Positions 34,669 to 44,724 of a stretch of DNA of 64,000 nucleotides are shown in pieces. The notes beneath the pieces were generated by a model. The model made no database searches, was not told the origin of the DNA, and saw only the letters and a list, made by a program, of their open reading frames with translations. The stretch covers positions 352,705 to 416,704 of the forward strand of contig UYJD01000004.1 of NCBI GenBank assembly GCA_900618795.1. The letters are read 5' to 3'. This DNA comes from Cyanodermella asteris. Taxonomy: Eukaryota > Ascomycota > Lecanoromycetes > Ostropales > Stictidaceae. A program made the translations under genes and the position numbers. Positions within the stretch are counted from its first letter, which is position 1. Each line of letters begins with the position of its first letter.

Positions 34669-35246
34669 GACATTGCAACGCCGCAGGGATGGTCGAATGT
34701 ATCCGGCGCGATGACTCGGACCCCTCCAGCTGTCTAGGAATATGATTTTGTCAAAAGCTATCCGCGTCGTTCCAGGCAAGTATCCAAACGGCTTTGGCGC
34801 CAGTAAGCGGAGACTGGTTGTGGTGGTGAAGGCCAGCATGAGCGGTCTGTACGCGAGAATTATGGAATCTTATCGATAAGTCATTCCGCTGGCCGCCCCT
34901 CTGATAGAACGGAGACGCATGGATTTCCCTCCTCCTGGAGCTCAGCCTCGACTCAAGTTACACAGAAGAAGATAGGTCAAGCTAGACTGGGGTACTGTCG
35001 GGGCGTCCGTCAGAGGGCGACTGCGCATAACGAGGCTGGCTTTGAAGCGCAAAATTCTTCTCCGGTCAGTAGCATGGCCAGACCACGCCAGGGACCGTGT
35101 ACATGTATCTGATGTATGTCTGTTCACGGTCTGTCTCTCTTGAGTCCTCGTCTTCACATACACCGTCCGAGTACATTCAGAACCAATTGCAACGTCAGAG
35201 GCAAAGGATACAGCAAAGGCAATGTGCACAGGTCTAAATAGAAGCA
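34669..35246. other. Intergenic stretch
   Basis: No gene recognised. Confidence 0.4.
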
Positions 35247-35632
35247 ATGGCATCTTCGGGTGGACGACTGACCGTATTCGAGCGATATGTGGACGGGCCC
35301 AGTGAAATCAGACAGATTTGGTCGGGGAGACGCGCCGGTGATCTTGCTCTCGTAGAGAAGATCAGCCGTGCCTTAGGCTACCAAGGGACGCCAGCATCGT
35401 CGCCGCATCAAGAAAACCGCTATCAAAATACTCAAACAGCTTTACTGGGGCACAGAATGTCAACGTTACTGGCTCCGGTTATACTTATGAATGTATCAGT
35501 GAAGACCCCGACAAATTTTCCGTCGAGCTATACAGGGATGGCAACACAGAGGGCTACGAAGTCAAGAAATCTGACATTGGCGTGCGCCGATTCAGCGAGA
35601 CCGTTGACGGATTCACAGCTACTCCGTTTTGA
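35247..35632 (+). CDS. Possible small gene in changing frames
   Basis: An ATG at 35247 opens MASSGGRLTVFERYVDGPSE and continues to about SRALGYQGTPASS. Downstream, protein-like sequence lies in other frames: RRRIKKTAIKILKQLYW, then NVNVTGSGYTYECISEDPDK and VKKSDIGVRRFSETVDGFTA ending TPF at 35632. A phase-0 intron from GTAGAG near 35353 to the CAG before AATGTCAACG would join the first and last parts. Alternatively the gene has decayed. I do not recognise the family. The first 35-60 and the last 60 codons are the better-supported parts. Confidence 0.35.
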
Positions 35633-36468
35633 ATAGATCAGTGCTGGAGACGCCTTGAGAGGATCTTTTGGCACCGATTTCGCCTACTATGGCTCCCGAA
35701 TCTGGCTCTACTGATGTGTCCAGGCTTCCAAGCCTCTCGTTCGCCAGTTTCAAAATCCCCCGACTCGCCAATTTTCGAGTCAAAACGCTCTTCAGACGAA
35801 CTCAACACCTGTGGCGAGGGTTCAGATAAACATTGACTACGAGACTGTTGCGCCGAGGTTCTGCAAACTATACAACACCCTGTACCTCGTCGTGGCCGTC
35901 CAGAGCCTCTGCAACGTTTCATTCGTTCATTCTGCCTTGACCCGTCTTCCGAGACCTGAAGCTCCAACCACGCTTTCGACTCTTTTGCTCCCGAAAAACT
36001 CCCCCCACCCCCCCNNNNNNNNNNNNNNNNNNNNNNNNNAGATATGTGTGTGTGCAACGCGTAGAGCGGTACCGCATCCGCAAGTGTGCGTGTTTCACAA
36101 ACACGACACATGGGCCCTGCGCAGACGCAGGAACGAGGGGGGGGGGGTGGGCGCCATCCGGTCACGATCGAACAACAAGGTCCCGCAAGCTACGATTGTT
36201 CCGAACGAAACATCCACACTGCGACGGGGCGACTTCCGGGAATCGTCGTGGTTCAAAGACCACTCAAACTACGAGCAGCCGGCCGAGCTGAACTGGGTGT
36301 CGAACGACGGGCCGCATCGCACTGACCCCGGCGGAGAGGGGCGCTCTCGCGGAGACTTGAAAACGGGGTGTTCCCCGAAATGGCAGTCTTGTCGACGACC
36401 CGCGGCGGAGCGAGACGTGCAGAGAAGGCATACGATGCAGATTTTGGCAGCTGCGGGCGGAGGCGGGT
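35633..36468. other. Intergenic region with assembly gap
   Basis: Contains the N gap at 36015-36039 beside a C-rich run, and a G9 run near 36139. Open frames crossing the gap are not meaningful. Confidence 0.4.
36015..36039. other. Assembly gap (25 N) next to poly-C
   Basis: Twenty-five N bases directly follow a C-rich run. The round length suggests a fixed-size placeholder, so the true distance is unknown. Confidence 0.95.
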
Positions 36469-36900
36469 TTGATTCTCGACGGGTCTGCGTCAGAGACGGG
36501 TGAAGACGCTGTTGATGTGGACTTTGAGGAGTTTGCGTCGGAGACCCGTGAAGACGTTGATGATGTGAACGTCGCCAATGTTGAGACTGTAACATGTGAC
36601 CCATCCTCGGAAGCACAGGGATTGTTGTCCGTTTCTTCCCTTCATGTTGAAAAGTTGTGCGAATCATTCCACGGCTTGTGCATTGCGGTTGTCGTGAGTA
36701 GCATACTCGCCGTGGTCCTGTACGCCGCGTTGGCACAAAACACTGGCACGGCTGTTGAGATCGGAGCATTCACTGTAGGAGCAGGCGGACTGTTGGTCAA
36801 CGGGATGCAAGGATGGCACGAGGGACGATGTCGAGCATGTCGGCAAGCTAAATATCACGAGTATACGGGAGACTGCCAACGTGGGAATAACGAAGAATGA
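36469..36900 (+). CDS. Doubtful small membrane-protein ORF
   Basis: Open frame without a convincing ATG (the first codon is TTG; the frame stays open upstream to about 36360). It contains two acidic near-repeats (SASETGEDAVDVDFEEF and ASETREDVDDV), then two hydrophobic segments (LCIAVVVSSILAVVLYAALA; IGAFTVGAGGLLVNGM) and a basic Cys-containing tail (RCRACRQAKYHEYTGDC). It might be the last exon of a tail-membrane protein whose first exon lies near the gap. Not recognised. Confidence 0.3.
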   Translation: MILDGSASETGEDAVDVDFEEFASETREDVDDVNVANVETVTCDPSSEAQGLLSVSSLHVEKLCESFHGLCIAVVVSSILAVVLYAALAQNTGTAVEIGAFTVGAGGLLVNGMQGWHEGRCRACRQAKYHEYTGDCQRGNNEE

Positions 36901-37173
36901 ATGCATACCAATGTACCTAATCCACGACACGTCACCCATGGGGCGCGCCATACCTCAACCCTGATCCGCTCTGTGTACCGTCCGCCCGCCCACGCTTAAT
37001 CAACGCAGAAACTAACGTTATCCAGGAGCGATGACTTTCAAAAGGACAACCCTCACAACGCCAACGCCATGCATCGATCAAATCAACCACGTTGGTCCCA
37101 GCCCATCTTCATCATATCATAACGCCGAAGCCCAGTCGTGCGTCTCATCTCGTCCGCCACTCTCGTGCCCACC

Positions 37174-40100
37174 TCACTCGCGGTCCTTGTAAAACTTGCG
37201 CATGATCAAATGCAAGAACAAGTTCACATTGACCTTGACCCTCTCCTGTCCAAAGAACTCCATGAACTGCGTATTGTTATACTGCGCCTGGAGTAGATCG
37301 TCAAGCGGGACCTGCGTACTCGCACCGGGAAGACTGATGCTACCACTGCTGCCATCGAGGGTGAAGACACCAACCTCGTTACTGCTAATGGTCAGATCGA
37401 TGCCACCCCACGAACGCTCCGGATACGGGCCCCAAGCAACGACGATGCCGCGGTTCGCAAGCTCCGCAGCGGAGTACTTGTATGAGCCGAATTTGGGGAC
37501 GCGGCCGGAGCGGGCGAGCTCGCGCTCGTGGTCCCATTGCTTGGTGAAGGGTAGCAGGAAGCGCTTCTTGCCCTTTTTGTTCTGGAGTGTCATCATGGCT
37601 TGCTCGATGTAGTCGTTGTAGGTCTTGAGCTGGCCTTCGAGGTACTCGGCTTGCTCGTCGAGGCGCTGGAGGGTGAGGCGGACGCCCTCGAGTTCGCGCT
37701 GCCGCTGGATGCGGCGGCGGTGCTTGGTGCGGATGTCGACGGCGATGGCGTTGAGGAGGTCCTGGTAGTTATTGAATTGGGTGAGACGTCCGAGCTGCTG
37801 GAGTTGGATGATATTTTCGAGGGCGGTCATTTTGAGTTGGGGGTAGGTGAGGGAGGCGAGATCGATGAGGGTATTGGCTTCGGTGTAGGCTCCTCGGCGG
37901 TGTGAACTGACGGAGAGCTCGTCACGGACGATTTGCGCCCATTTGTCTTCGTCTTCCGGAAGAACTTGCTTGACCATGATCTCTTTGAGATTTTGGCCGG
38001 ACTGGACGCGGATGATGTACAGGATGCAGCGCTTGGTTTCCATCCAGAGCGCCTTGGCGTGAGCGTCGGGGTCTTCTTGTTCGTGAAGTTTAGGATTGAG
38101 GGTGAGAGTAATTTCGGATGAGCCAACACTCATAAGTTCGCTCTCGTTGGCCTTGGCATTACCAAGCTCGCGAACGAGGTCTTTTAGGTTGTCGTCCTGG
38201 TTGGTGCAGAGATACGCCGTATCCTGCGCAATAAGGGCGTGGATTGCAAAGATGTCGGCCATTTTGATATATAGCGTTGGCTTCGTCTTTGCGTAAAGGT
38301 CGTTGAATTCGTCAATGTCGAAAGCCGTTTCAGCAGTAGGTACGTCGAGCAGAAGTTTCCATGTTTCCAACATGCTCTCGATCGATTCTTGAATGTACGA
38401 GTTCAGGGGCTGCAGGAAGACATTGTCTTGTCCGAATAGGCGTCCTGATGCAATCTGAGCGAGGACCTTGGAGATCTCTGCCAAATTCTTCTTCTGCTCT
38501 GGCATGAGCCCTCGGTCCACGACACCCAACTTCTCGGGTTCCATTATCGCAGGCTGAATGTAGTTCTTCCAGATCCAGTTGCCGACGATCTGAAGAACGA
38601 AGGTTGGGTCTTCCTGAGGGAATTTTTGGAGCAGGTTCTGGTACATTTGCTGAGCAGTGTACCTGACGCCGAAAGGCATCTTATGCATGTTGTCGTGGAT
38701 GGAGCTCTGGAGCTGGTCGCAAATGGCTCGCAGGTCTTGCAGATGCCTGATGAACGCCTGCTTCGTTTCCGGGTCTTTGATTGCATCCTCCCTAGACACT
38801 TCTCGTGGTCTAATCGAGCGTTGTCCGGTACGGAGCTGTTCGTTGTCGATAGCCAGCCGGTAGATCTGAAGTGGGTCGCTCTCAAGATCCAGGTCACCAT
38901 CGTCGAGCACATGTTCTTTCACAGTTGGACCCAGGACATCGCGCATGTACTTGCGATCACGAGGTGACTTTGCGTAAGCCCCAAACACTTTCTGCCAGTA
39001 GAAGTTCGTGCGCAGATAATCGTTAATGTTGCGACTCGAGTCGGCCTCTTCCTTGATGGAACGAGCAAACAACTTGAGGAGGTAGTATTCTTCGCGGCGT
39101 TTCTGGGCGTATCCGAAGGTACCCATGACAAGGTGCTTGATGCGCTCGGCTTCCTGCTCCGGTAGTCCTTGCTCTCTGACCTTGCGGAACAGTCGAGCAA
39201 GGTACTGTGGTTGCGTCTGCAATATGAAGAAGAACTCTTGGTAATGCTCCAGCTTGCGTCTCGAGTTTTTGTTAAGTGCCTTGAGATCGAAGGGGTCCTT
39301 GGATGATATGTCACGGCTGTGAAGCATACCGCTAACATGCCCTCCAAAGTGCTTCTGGTGCTTGACGACTTCGTCCAGAGTGATTTTGTTCTTGACCAAC
39401 AGCGCAATCTTTATATCGAGCTGTGCAATGTACTCGCTAGCGTTTTCGTTCTGACGAACATGCTGGACAACAGTCTTGCGAAGACGCTCAAACTCGAGCT
39501 CCTCGTCGAAATCAAGGTCACTATCGTTGAGGAGATGGACGAAGTTCTTGACCGTGTTGACCGGAGGGTTCTTGCCGCTGGTGAGACTCTTGTATGCCTG
39601 ACCTTGAAGCTTGCCACGCACGAAACTCTGAACCTTGATGACCTTCTCCATGTTTTCTCGGAAGAACTTTTGCTTTTCGGCAAACTTTGCTCGGAGAAGG
39701 GCACCTCGGGCCATTGCCTGCAGGTACTCGACTTGCTCTTCATGCTGGTCAATTTCCTCAAGGAGGTTGAACACCTCCAGACGAATGACCATGGCACGTG
39801 CAAGAGCTTGCAACTGGATTATTTCGGGAGTGTGAGATTCGAGTTCTTCCCGCAGGGCTTGTTGCTTCGCTCGCGAGAGAACGGCCCGTGTATGAGCCTG
39901 CAATGCGATGATCTTGGATTCCTGGCTCTCAAATGCTGCGGCTTCGCGTCGTCTTTGCAACCTGCTGAGCATTGCTCTGATGCCAGACTGAACCTCGACC
40001 ACTTCCGGCGTGGCTGCTTCGAGTTCTTCCTTCAGCTCATCCACGGCAGCCCTGATCGTGTCTCCCCGAATCTTAGCCTGAAGTTGCGAGAAGTCTGGAG

Positions 40101-42219
40101 TATGAGTGTCCAGCATCTCCTTAAGACCATGGTTGGCTTTCCTAGCCAAAAGGCCTCGCATAGCAGCTTGTAAACCTGCAAAGGCAGGAGCAGACTTCTT
40201 GAGTCTGTTGAGTTGACTTGCCTGCTGGGATCTCGCTTGCATGGCTCTAATGGCGCTTTGCAGCTTTGCGATGCTCGGATTTGCCACGCGCAGTTCCGAA
40301 AGCTGTTTCTGGTGATGCTGCCTTTGCTGCATAGCACGAATTGCTGCTTGAAGCTTCGGAAGATCGTTTTGTGAGCGCTGAGTCTGCTCGTACTGTGCGT
40401 CGTACCTTCGTCGCTCCATGGCTCCGCGAATGGCTGCTTGGAGGGACTTGATGCCGGATTCATGTTTTCGTGCAAGGTTCTTTACGTACGATAGTTCTTG
40501 TCTCGCCTTGCGGGCTCTGACCAAGCTCTGGAGAAGCACGATCTGGGGCTCTTGCGACTTCCACCACTCCTCCTTCCGGCCCTGTCTCTGGCGCACCACG
40601 AAACCCCTGGCAGCGCTCTGAAGATTGACAGCAAAGCGCCTCATGTCCTTGCGGTAGCCGAAGATCTGTCTTGCCCAGTCGCCTCGTAATCGTGCCTGAA
40701 GATCGACAATCTTGTCTTCCACGTCCCACAAGCTGTTCATTTGGTTGCCGAGGCGCATTCTACATAAGGCACCCCGTAGCTGTGCTTGGAGTTCCAACAG
40801 CGATGCTTCATGTTCGGAGAGTTCTCGGTCGATTCGCTCTTCTTCAGTCTCCTGTGGCTCAGGCTCAGGTTCTGGCTCCGCACCAAAGTTGGCACCCATC
40901 CCAGCAAACGATGGCATGTTGATCCCTGCTTTATCGAGACCCTTCTGCGTCTCCTCAAGCTCATGATCCTCGAACTGCAGCTGACCGACCAGGCTGCTAA
41001 TCTTGAAGTCGACCATCCCAAGCTTGAAGAGTAGCCAACTAAGCGCGTGAATGCAGTATATCACCTTTGGTATGTTCTTCCTCTCGTACAGATCTGTGAG
41101 CTCGAATCGGAAGACATCGGGTAGCTCGATCTCATCGAGAAAGCGAAAGAAGACAGCAATATTGTCAGAGTGGCGGAACTGAAGCTTGGGATTGACGAAG
41201 ATTTTGATTCTGCGATCGGGTTTTAGGGCCTGGACGACTTCCGCCAGAGTGACGCCATCTCGAAGAGCCTCTTCGAGTTGGACGATGGGAGGAATGGGTT
41301 TGTGGATGATGTCTTCAATCCACTCTTTTGCTTCACCGATATGACAAAGATACTCGTACGCTTGGAGGAACTTTCGTTGTTGGTCCATCCAGTGCGTGGC
41401 GGCCCATGCTGTCGTTGGTTTCGGTTGCTGGGGTCGCACCGAGTTGTTTCTTTGGAGTCGTCTTCTGCCATTCAAGCCAACAACTGAAGAGACCTGTAAG
41501 GAGTCAAAGTCTTCAGCGCCTTCCTGCGCAAGCCGGCCAAGTGTGCGGAGCTCCTTTGTTGAAGATCCCTTCAGGTCTGCTAGATCAGGGGAAGTCAGGA
41601 GTGATTGGTGCTTGACATGAGATATTTGCCGAGCCGTTCGTGGGCTTGGAGTCAACGCAGCCTCAGATCCAGATCTCTTATGACCTGAGACCTGTCTTGG
41701 CCGCGGACTCCCATCCATCCCAAATCTCGATGGAGAAGGTAATCCGGGTGACCTTGTTGGTGTATTGCTCCAGCTCCTGTCCATTTGCGTGGTCTCTTGT
41801 TTCAAGGAGACGACAGGCGACTCGCCCTTGTAGACCGGTGGTGTGTTTGCGGCATTTGGTGGTTGAGGCAGCGGCCTCAAACCAGCTCTTGCGCTCTTGT
41901 ACTGTATCGCAGGATTCGACTTGACCAGCGAGTCGCTTTCATTGTTATTGAGACCGTACTTTGTCGGGCTAGGTGGACCTCCGCCTCCGCCGCGTTCGAC
42001 GTCCCGCCTGAGACCCGTCAATCCATTGCTATATAAACTCGATGCGGCTGAAGATATGGTGCTGGTCCGGCTAGGACCGGAATGCGACTGGTCTGAATTC
42101 ATGGAGTAGGCTGAAAGAGCGGAGGATGCATTCGACGCCGTCGACTTGTTGCGCGTAGGAGATGTGGTAGGCGAAGGAGCGGCGTACAGGCTCCGTCGCG
42201 GCTCGAGATTGAAGGACAT
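37174..42219 (-). CDS. rng2: IQGAP-type cytokinesis scaffold (Rng2/Iqg1)
   Basis: Intronless frame of 1681 residues from the ATG of MSFNLEPRRS; an upstream in-frame TTG is not used. The first 270 residues are Ser/Pro-rich and disordered, with probable Cdk sites. A calponin-homology domain spans about 285-400 (LCHIGEAKEWIEDIIHKPIP, LKPDRRIKIFVNPKLQFRHS). A long array of IQ-like motifs covers about 470-860 (LQAAIRGAMERRRYD, LQSAIRAMQARSQ, VQSFVRGKLQGQ), expected to bind calmodulin and myosin light chain. The RasGAP-related domain lies at about 1050-1350 (LLKLFARSIKEEADSS, NYIQPAIMEPEKLGVV) and the RasGAP C-terminal domain at about 1440-1600. It organises the actomyosin ring and septation. Family is certain. 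Confidence 0.95.
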   Translation of the reverse strand: MSFNLEPRRSLYAAPSPTTSPTRNKSTASNASSALSAYSMNSDQSHSGPSRTSTISSAASSLYSNGLTGLRRDVERGGGGGPPSPTKYGLNNNESDSLVKSNPAIQYKSARAGLRPLPQPPNAANTPPVYKGESPVVSLKQETTQMDRSWSNTPTRSPGLPSPSRFGMDGSPRPRQVSGHKRSGSEAALTPSPRTARQISHVKHQSLLTSPDLADLKGSSTKELRTLGRLAQEGAEDFDSLQVSSVVGLNGRRRLQRNNSVRPQQPKPTTAWAATHWMDQQRKFLQAYEYLCHIGEAKEWIEDIIHKPIPPIVQLEEALRDGVTLAEVVQALKPDRRIKIFVNPKLQFRHSDNIAVFFRFLDEIELPDVFRFELTDLYERKNIPKVIYCIHALSWLLFKLGMVDFKISSLVGQLQFEDHELEETQKGLDKAGINMPSFAGMGANFGAEPEPEPEPQETEEERIDRELSEHEASLLELQAQLRGALCRMRLGNQMNSLWDVEDKIVDLQARLRGDWARQIFGYRKDMRRFAVNLQSAARGFVVRQRQGRKEEWWKSQEPQIVLLQSLVRARKARQELSYVKNLARKHESGIKSLQAAIRGAMERRRYDAQYEQTQRSQNDLPKLQAAIRAMQQRQHHQKQLSELRVANPSIAKLQSAIRAMQARSQQASQLNRLKKSAPAFAGLQAAMRGLLARKANHGLKEMLDTHTPDFSQLQAKIRGDTIRAAVDELKEELEAATPEVVEVQSGIRAMLSRLQRRREAAAFESQESKIIALQAHTRAVLSRAKQQALREELESHTPEIIQLQALARAMVIRLEVFNLLEEIDQHEEQVEYLQAMARGALLRAKFAEKQKFFRENMEKVIKVQSFVRGKLQGQAYKSLTSGKNPPVNTVKNFVHLLNDSDLDFDEELEFERLRKTVVQHVRQNENASEYIAQLDIKIALLVKNKITLDEVVKHQKHFGGHVSGMLHSRDISSKDPFDLKALNKNSRRKLEHYQEFFFILQTQPQYLARLFRKVREQGLPEQEAERIKHLVMGTFGYAQKRREEYYLLKLFARSIKEEADSSRNINDYLRTNFYWQKVFGAYAKSPRDRKYMRDVLGPTVKEHVLDDGDLDLESDPLQIYRLAIDNEQLRTGQRSIRPREVSREDAIKDPETKQAFIRHLQDLRAICDQLQSSIHDNMHKMPFGVRYTAQQMYQNLLQKFPQEDPTFVLQIVGNWIWKNYIQPAIMEPEKLGVVDRGLMPEQKKNLAEISKVLAQIASGRLFGQDNVFLQPLNSYIQESIESMLETWKLLLDVPTAETAFDIDEFNDLYAKTKPTLYIKMADIFAIHALIAQDTAYLCTNQDDNLKDLVRELGNAKANESELMSVGSSEITLTLNPKLHEQEDPDAHAKALWMETKRCILYIIRVQSGQNLKEIMVKQVLPEDEDKWAQIVRDELSVSSHRRGAYTEANTLIDLASLTYPQLKMTALENIIQLQQLGRLTQFNNYQDLLNAIAVDIRTKHRRRIQRQRELEGVRLTLQRLDEQAEYLEGQLKTYNDYIEQAMMTLQNKKGKKRFLLPFTKQWDHERELARSGRVPKFGSYKYSAAELANRGIVVAWGPYPERSWGGIDLTISSNEVGVFTLDGSSGSISLPGASTQVPLDDLLQAQYNNTQFMEFFGQERVKVNVNLFLHLIMRKFYKDRE

Positions 42220-43191
42220 GGCGGGCGCGAGAGAGCTAGATTTGGGCGAGTAGTGCAAATGCGGTTGCGCCTTTCAGTGTGTCGTGCCTCCTGTATCCGT
42301 CTTGATTGTTCCTTCTCGCGCTCGTGGTGGCTGTTGCATATTCCAGTCTGCGGCCTTCAAACGGCCTGGGACAACATCGGGGAAGAGTGACGTGCCAGTC
42401 GCAGCTTGTTACGCGTATCGATAGAGGCCGTGTCGCGATTGAGAGACTAGCTCCGGCCGATGGTAGATTGGACTTGATCTTTAGGGCTGCCCGCGCGATG
42501 AGTAGCAGAGTGAGGATTTGAAACGCCGCAATGATGCAAAGGTGGGTGGGTGAGCAAAATGGAATGTTGTGACAACCGGCGCCAAGACAATGAAAGTAAA
42601 CAAGGCCGTGCAGATCGCAGCGCTTTGATTCCGCAGCACCACAGCCGAGGCGCCACAACAAGACCCTTGCCTCGACCCCACTGAGCTAATGCAAGTGATA
42701 ATGCTGGTGTATGTTATGAGCTGGCTTGTGTTTCCCAAGTCTAGAAAGGATGTTGCGGTAAGAACCCAGAATGATCGTTCGGTTGTTCTGAACGGGAACG
42801 TACGGGCATATTCCAGCCAGGTACAAATTTTACTGGTGAAGTTATTCGGTGCGAGTGACGAACTCATTCGTCAAATATTACAAGCCATTCTTTGCCGCGT
42901 TCGATAAACAACCAGTATCCCTGGGAATTCCATCCGATGAGATGTCTCAATCTACCTGTCGTGAAAGCATGGCTAAGGACGACCTCGCTTGAGCGTCTGC
43001 GATGCACATACCTCTTTCTAGTCAGTCATAACGTGCCAAGCAATTGAGATGTGAAATTATGCTCATGAGATATTTCATCGTACTTGTACAACGTAAAGGG
43101 TATCATCTATGCAGTGCCACGCATCACACGCAAGGCTTTTGATCGTCATCCGTCCACACCCCTCCCATCCTCGCTCACTCATTCTCCCAGC
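42220..43191. other. Intergenic region
   Basis: Promoter of the IQGAP gene and 3' flank of the permease. Nothing else recognised. Confidence 0.45.
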
Positions 43192-44724
43192 CTATCTTCT
43201 GAAGAAGCTTCTCTCCACAGCCCTGGTCGAAACATATGCAATAGCAGAGAAGGCAAAGGCAAGCTCGAACCCGATGTCTCCACCATACTCAGGGTCACCA
43301 ATCAACTTTCCAATCGGGCCAATGAACCACACTTGGCTCATTCCCATGACCGCACCAAGAACACCAAACAAGAAGCCGACCAGAGCGGCAATTCCGGGCG
43401 GCAGCTTCGATGGAGTGTCCCAGTCCTCAAGGATGTATGTTCTCAATGTCCCCCTCTTGTAGATGAAGTGCTCTGTCAGGGAAATACCTTCGTAGATCGC
43501 CAACCAGTATGCGATGAAGGTCATAAAGTTCTCGAGGTATGTCGCAAAGTCGCCGTAGCCGGGGATGGCGATGGCGCAGTAGACGATGGTGCCGATGAAG
43601 GTGAAGATCCAGCGCGGGACACGAACGGCATAGCGGGTGAGGAGCTGCAGGGAGAACGACAAGCTGTAGATGTTCGGGCAGTTGTTGGCAATGATACCGA
43701 GCGCGAGAATCACGAGGCAGAAAGCGCCAAAGTGGCCCTTGGCGCTGTCGTCGCCAACGTGCAAGATGTAGCCGAGCAGGCCACCAATGCCGGAAGTCTC
43801 GTAGCCCATAGTGTACGGGTTGGTTTCATCCGTGACATTGATGGCGGTCGCGCAGGCCAGGCCGAGCCACATGGTGAACCAGAGCGGGAAGATCAGACCG
43901 GCAAATGTCCAGGCGAAGACACTCTTGCGGTTGGAGTTTACAGGCTGGTAGCAGGTGTAGTCGGCTGCGTAGGAGGTCCAGCCGGTAGCGAAGCCGTAGA
44001 CTGATGCAGCAAAGCTGAGAACGGATCCTGCCTCGCTAGAGCCGACTTGCATCGGAATGTTGACAAAAGCGCCAGACTGGGCGAATTCCCCAAGCACGAC
44101 AAGGAAGACGATGAAGCAGGGAATCCAGCTGTACATCTCGTAGCCATGCACGACCTTGTACCCGAAAAGGGTGACGAAGAAGGTTCCGGCTCCAATGATG
44201 ATGATACCGGCGTAGCCAGGAACAGCGGGATTGACGGTATTGATCAGCTGAGCGCCGACAATTGAGTTTGCCGAAGACCAGCCAATGCAGGCGAGGCAGT
44301 TGAAGAAGGCAAAGACCTTAACCGCATAGGAGCCAAACCAGAATCGCGAGAGGACCATTTGACGAAGACCGGTGGGGGCGCCGAAGGTAGAGTAGAAGCA
44401 GACGGGTAATATGCCAAGCATGTTGATGAATAGAATGGTGAGAAAACCGTCGACGAAGCCGAGGTTGAAAACCGGGACAGCCAGAGCTCCAATGGCGAAG
44501 GATGAGACGACCATGTTCGCACTCAACCATAGTGTTCCGACCTTCCAAAGACTTGTGTCTGTTCTCTCATCTTCAGGAACCCGCTCGATACCGCGCTGTT
44601 CGACACCAAAGTTCCCGGCGAATCGCTGGAGCTTTGCGTAGGTAGTCTCGCCGACAGCGAATTCGTCGCCGTGGACGGCGGATGCCTCGTGGATGTAGAG
44701 GCCATTCTTTTCAACGTCCGACAT
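43192..44724 (-). CDS. NCS1 purine-cytosine permease
   Basis: Intronless gene for a 510-residue plasma-membrane symporter of the NCS1 family (Fcy2/FcyB branch), importing cytosine, adenine, guanine or hypoxanthine with protons. The cytosolic N-terminus holds GVEQRGIERVPEDERTDTSL, the family hallmark, followed by WKVGTLWLSANMVVSSFAIG at helix 1. GFATGWTSYAADYTCYQPVN in the helix 6 region carries residues that line the purine site in characterised members. GIIANNCPNIYSLSFSLQLL is the conserved helix 8 block. About twelve hydrophobic segments are present. An AGATAA motif lies 245 bp upstream, compatible with GATA-factor nitrogen control but weak evidence alone. Confidence 0.93.
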   Translation of the reverse strand: MSDVEKNGLYIHEASAVHGDEFAVGETTYAKLQRFAGNFGVEQRGIERVPEDERTDTSLWKVGTLWLSANMVVSSFAIGALAVPVFNLGFVDGFLTILFINMLGILPVCFYSTFGAPTGLRQMVLSRFWFGSYAVKVFAFFNCLACIGWSSANSIVGAQLINTVNPAVPGYAGIIIIGAGTFFVTLFGYKVVHGYEMYSWIPCFIVFLVVLGEFAQSGAFVNIPMQVGSSEAGSVLSFAASVYGFATGWTSYAADYTCYQPVNSNRKSVFAWTFAGLIFPLWFTMWLGLACATAINVTDETNPYTMGYETSGIGGLLGYILHVGDDSAKGHFGAFCLVILALGIIANNCPNIYSLSFSLQLLTRYAVRVPRWIFTFIGTIVYCAIAIPGYGDFATYLENFMTFIAYWLAIYEGISLTEHFIYKRGTLRTYILEDWDTPSKLPPGIAALVGFLFGVLGAVMGMSQVWFIGPIGKLIGDPEYGGDIGFELAFAFSAIAYVSTRAVERSFFRR

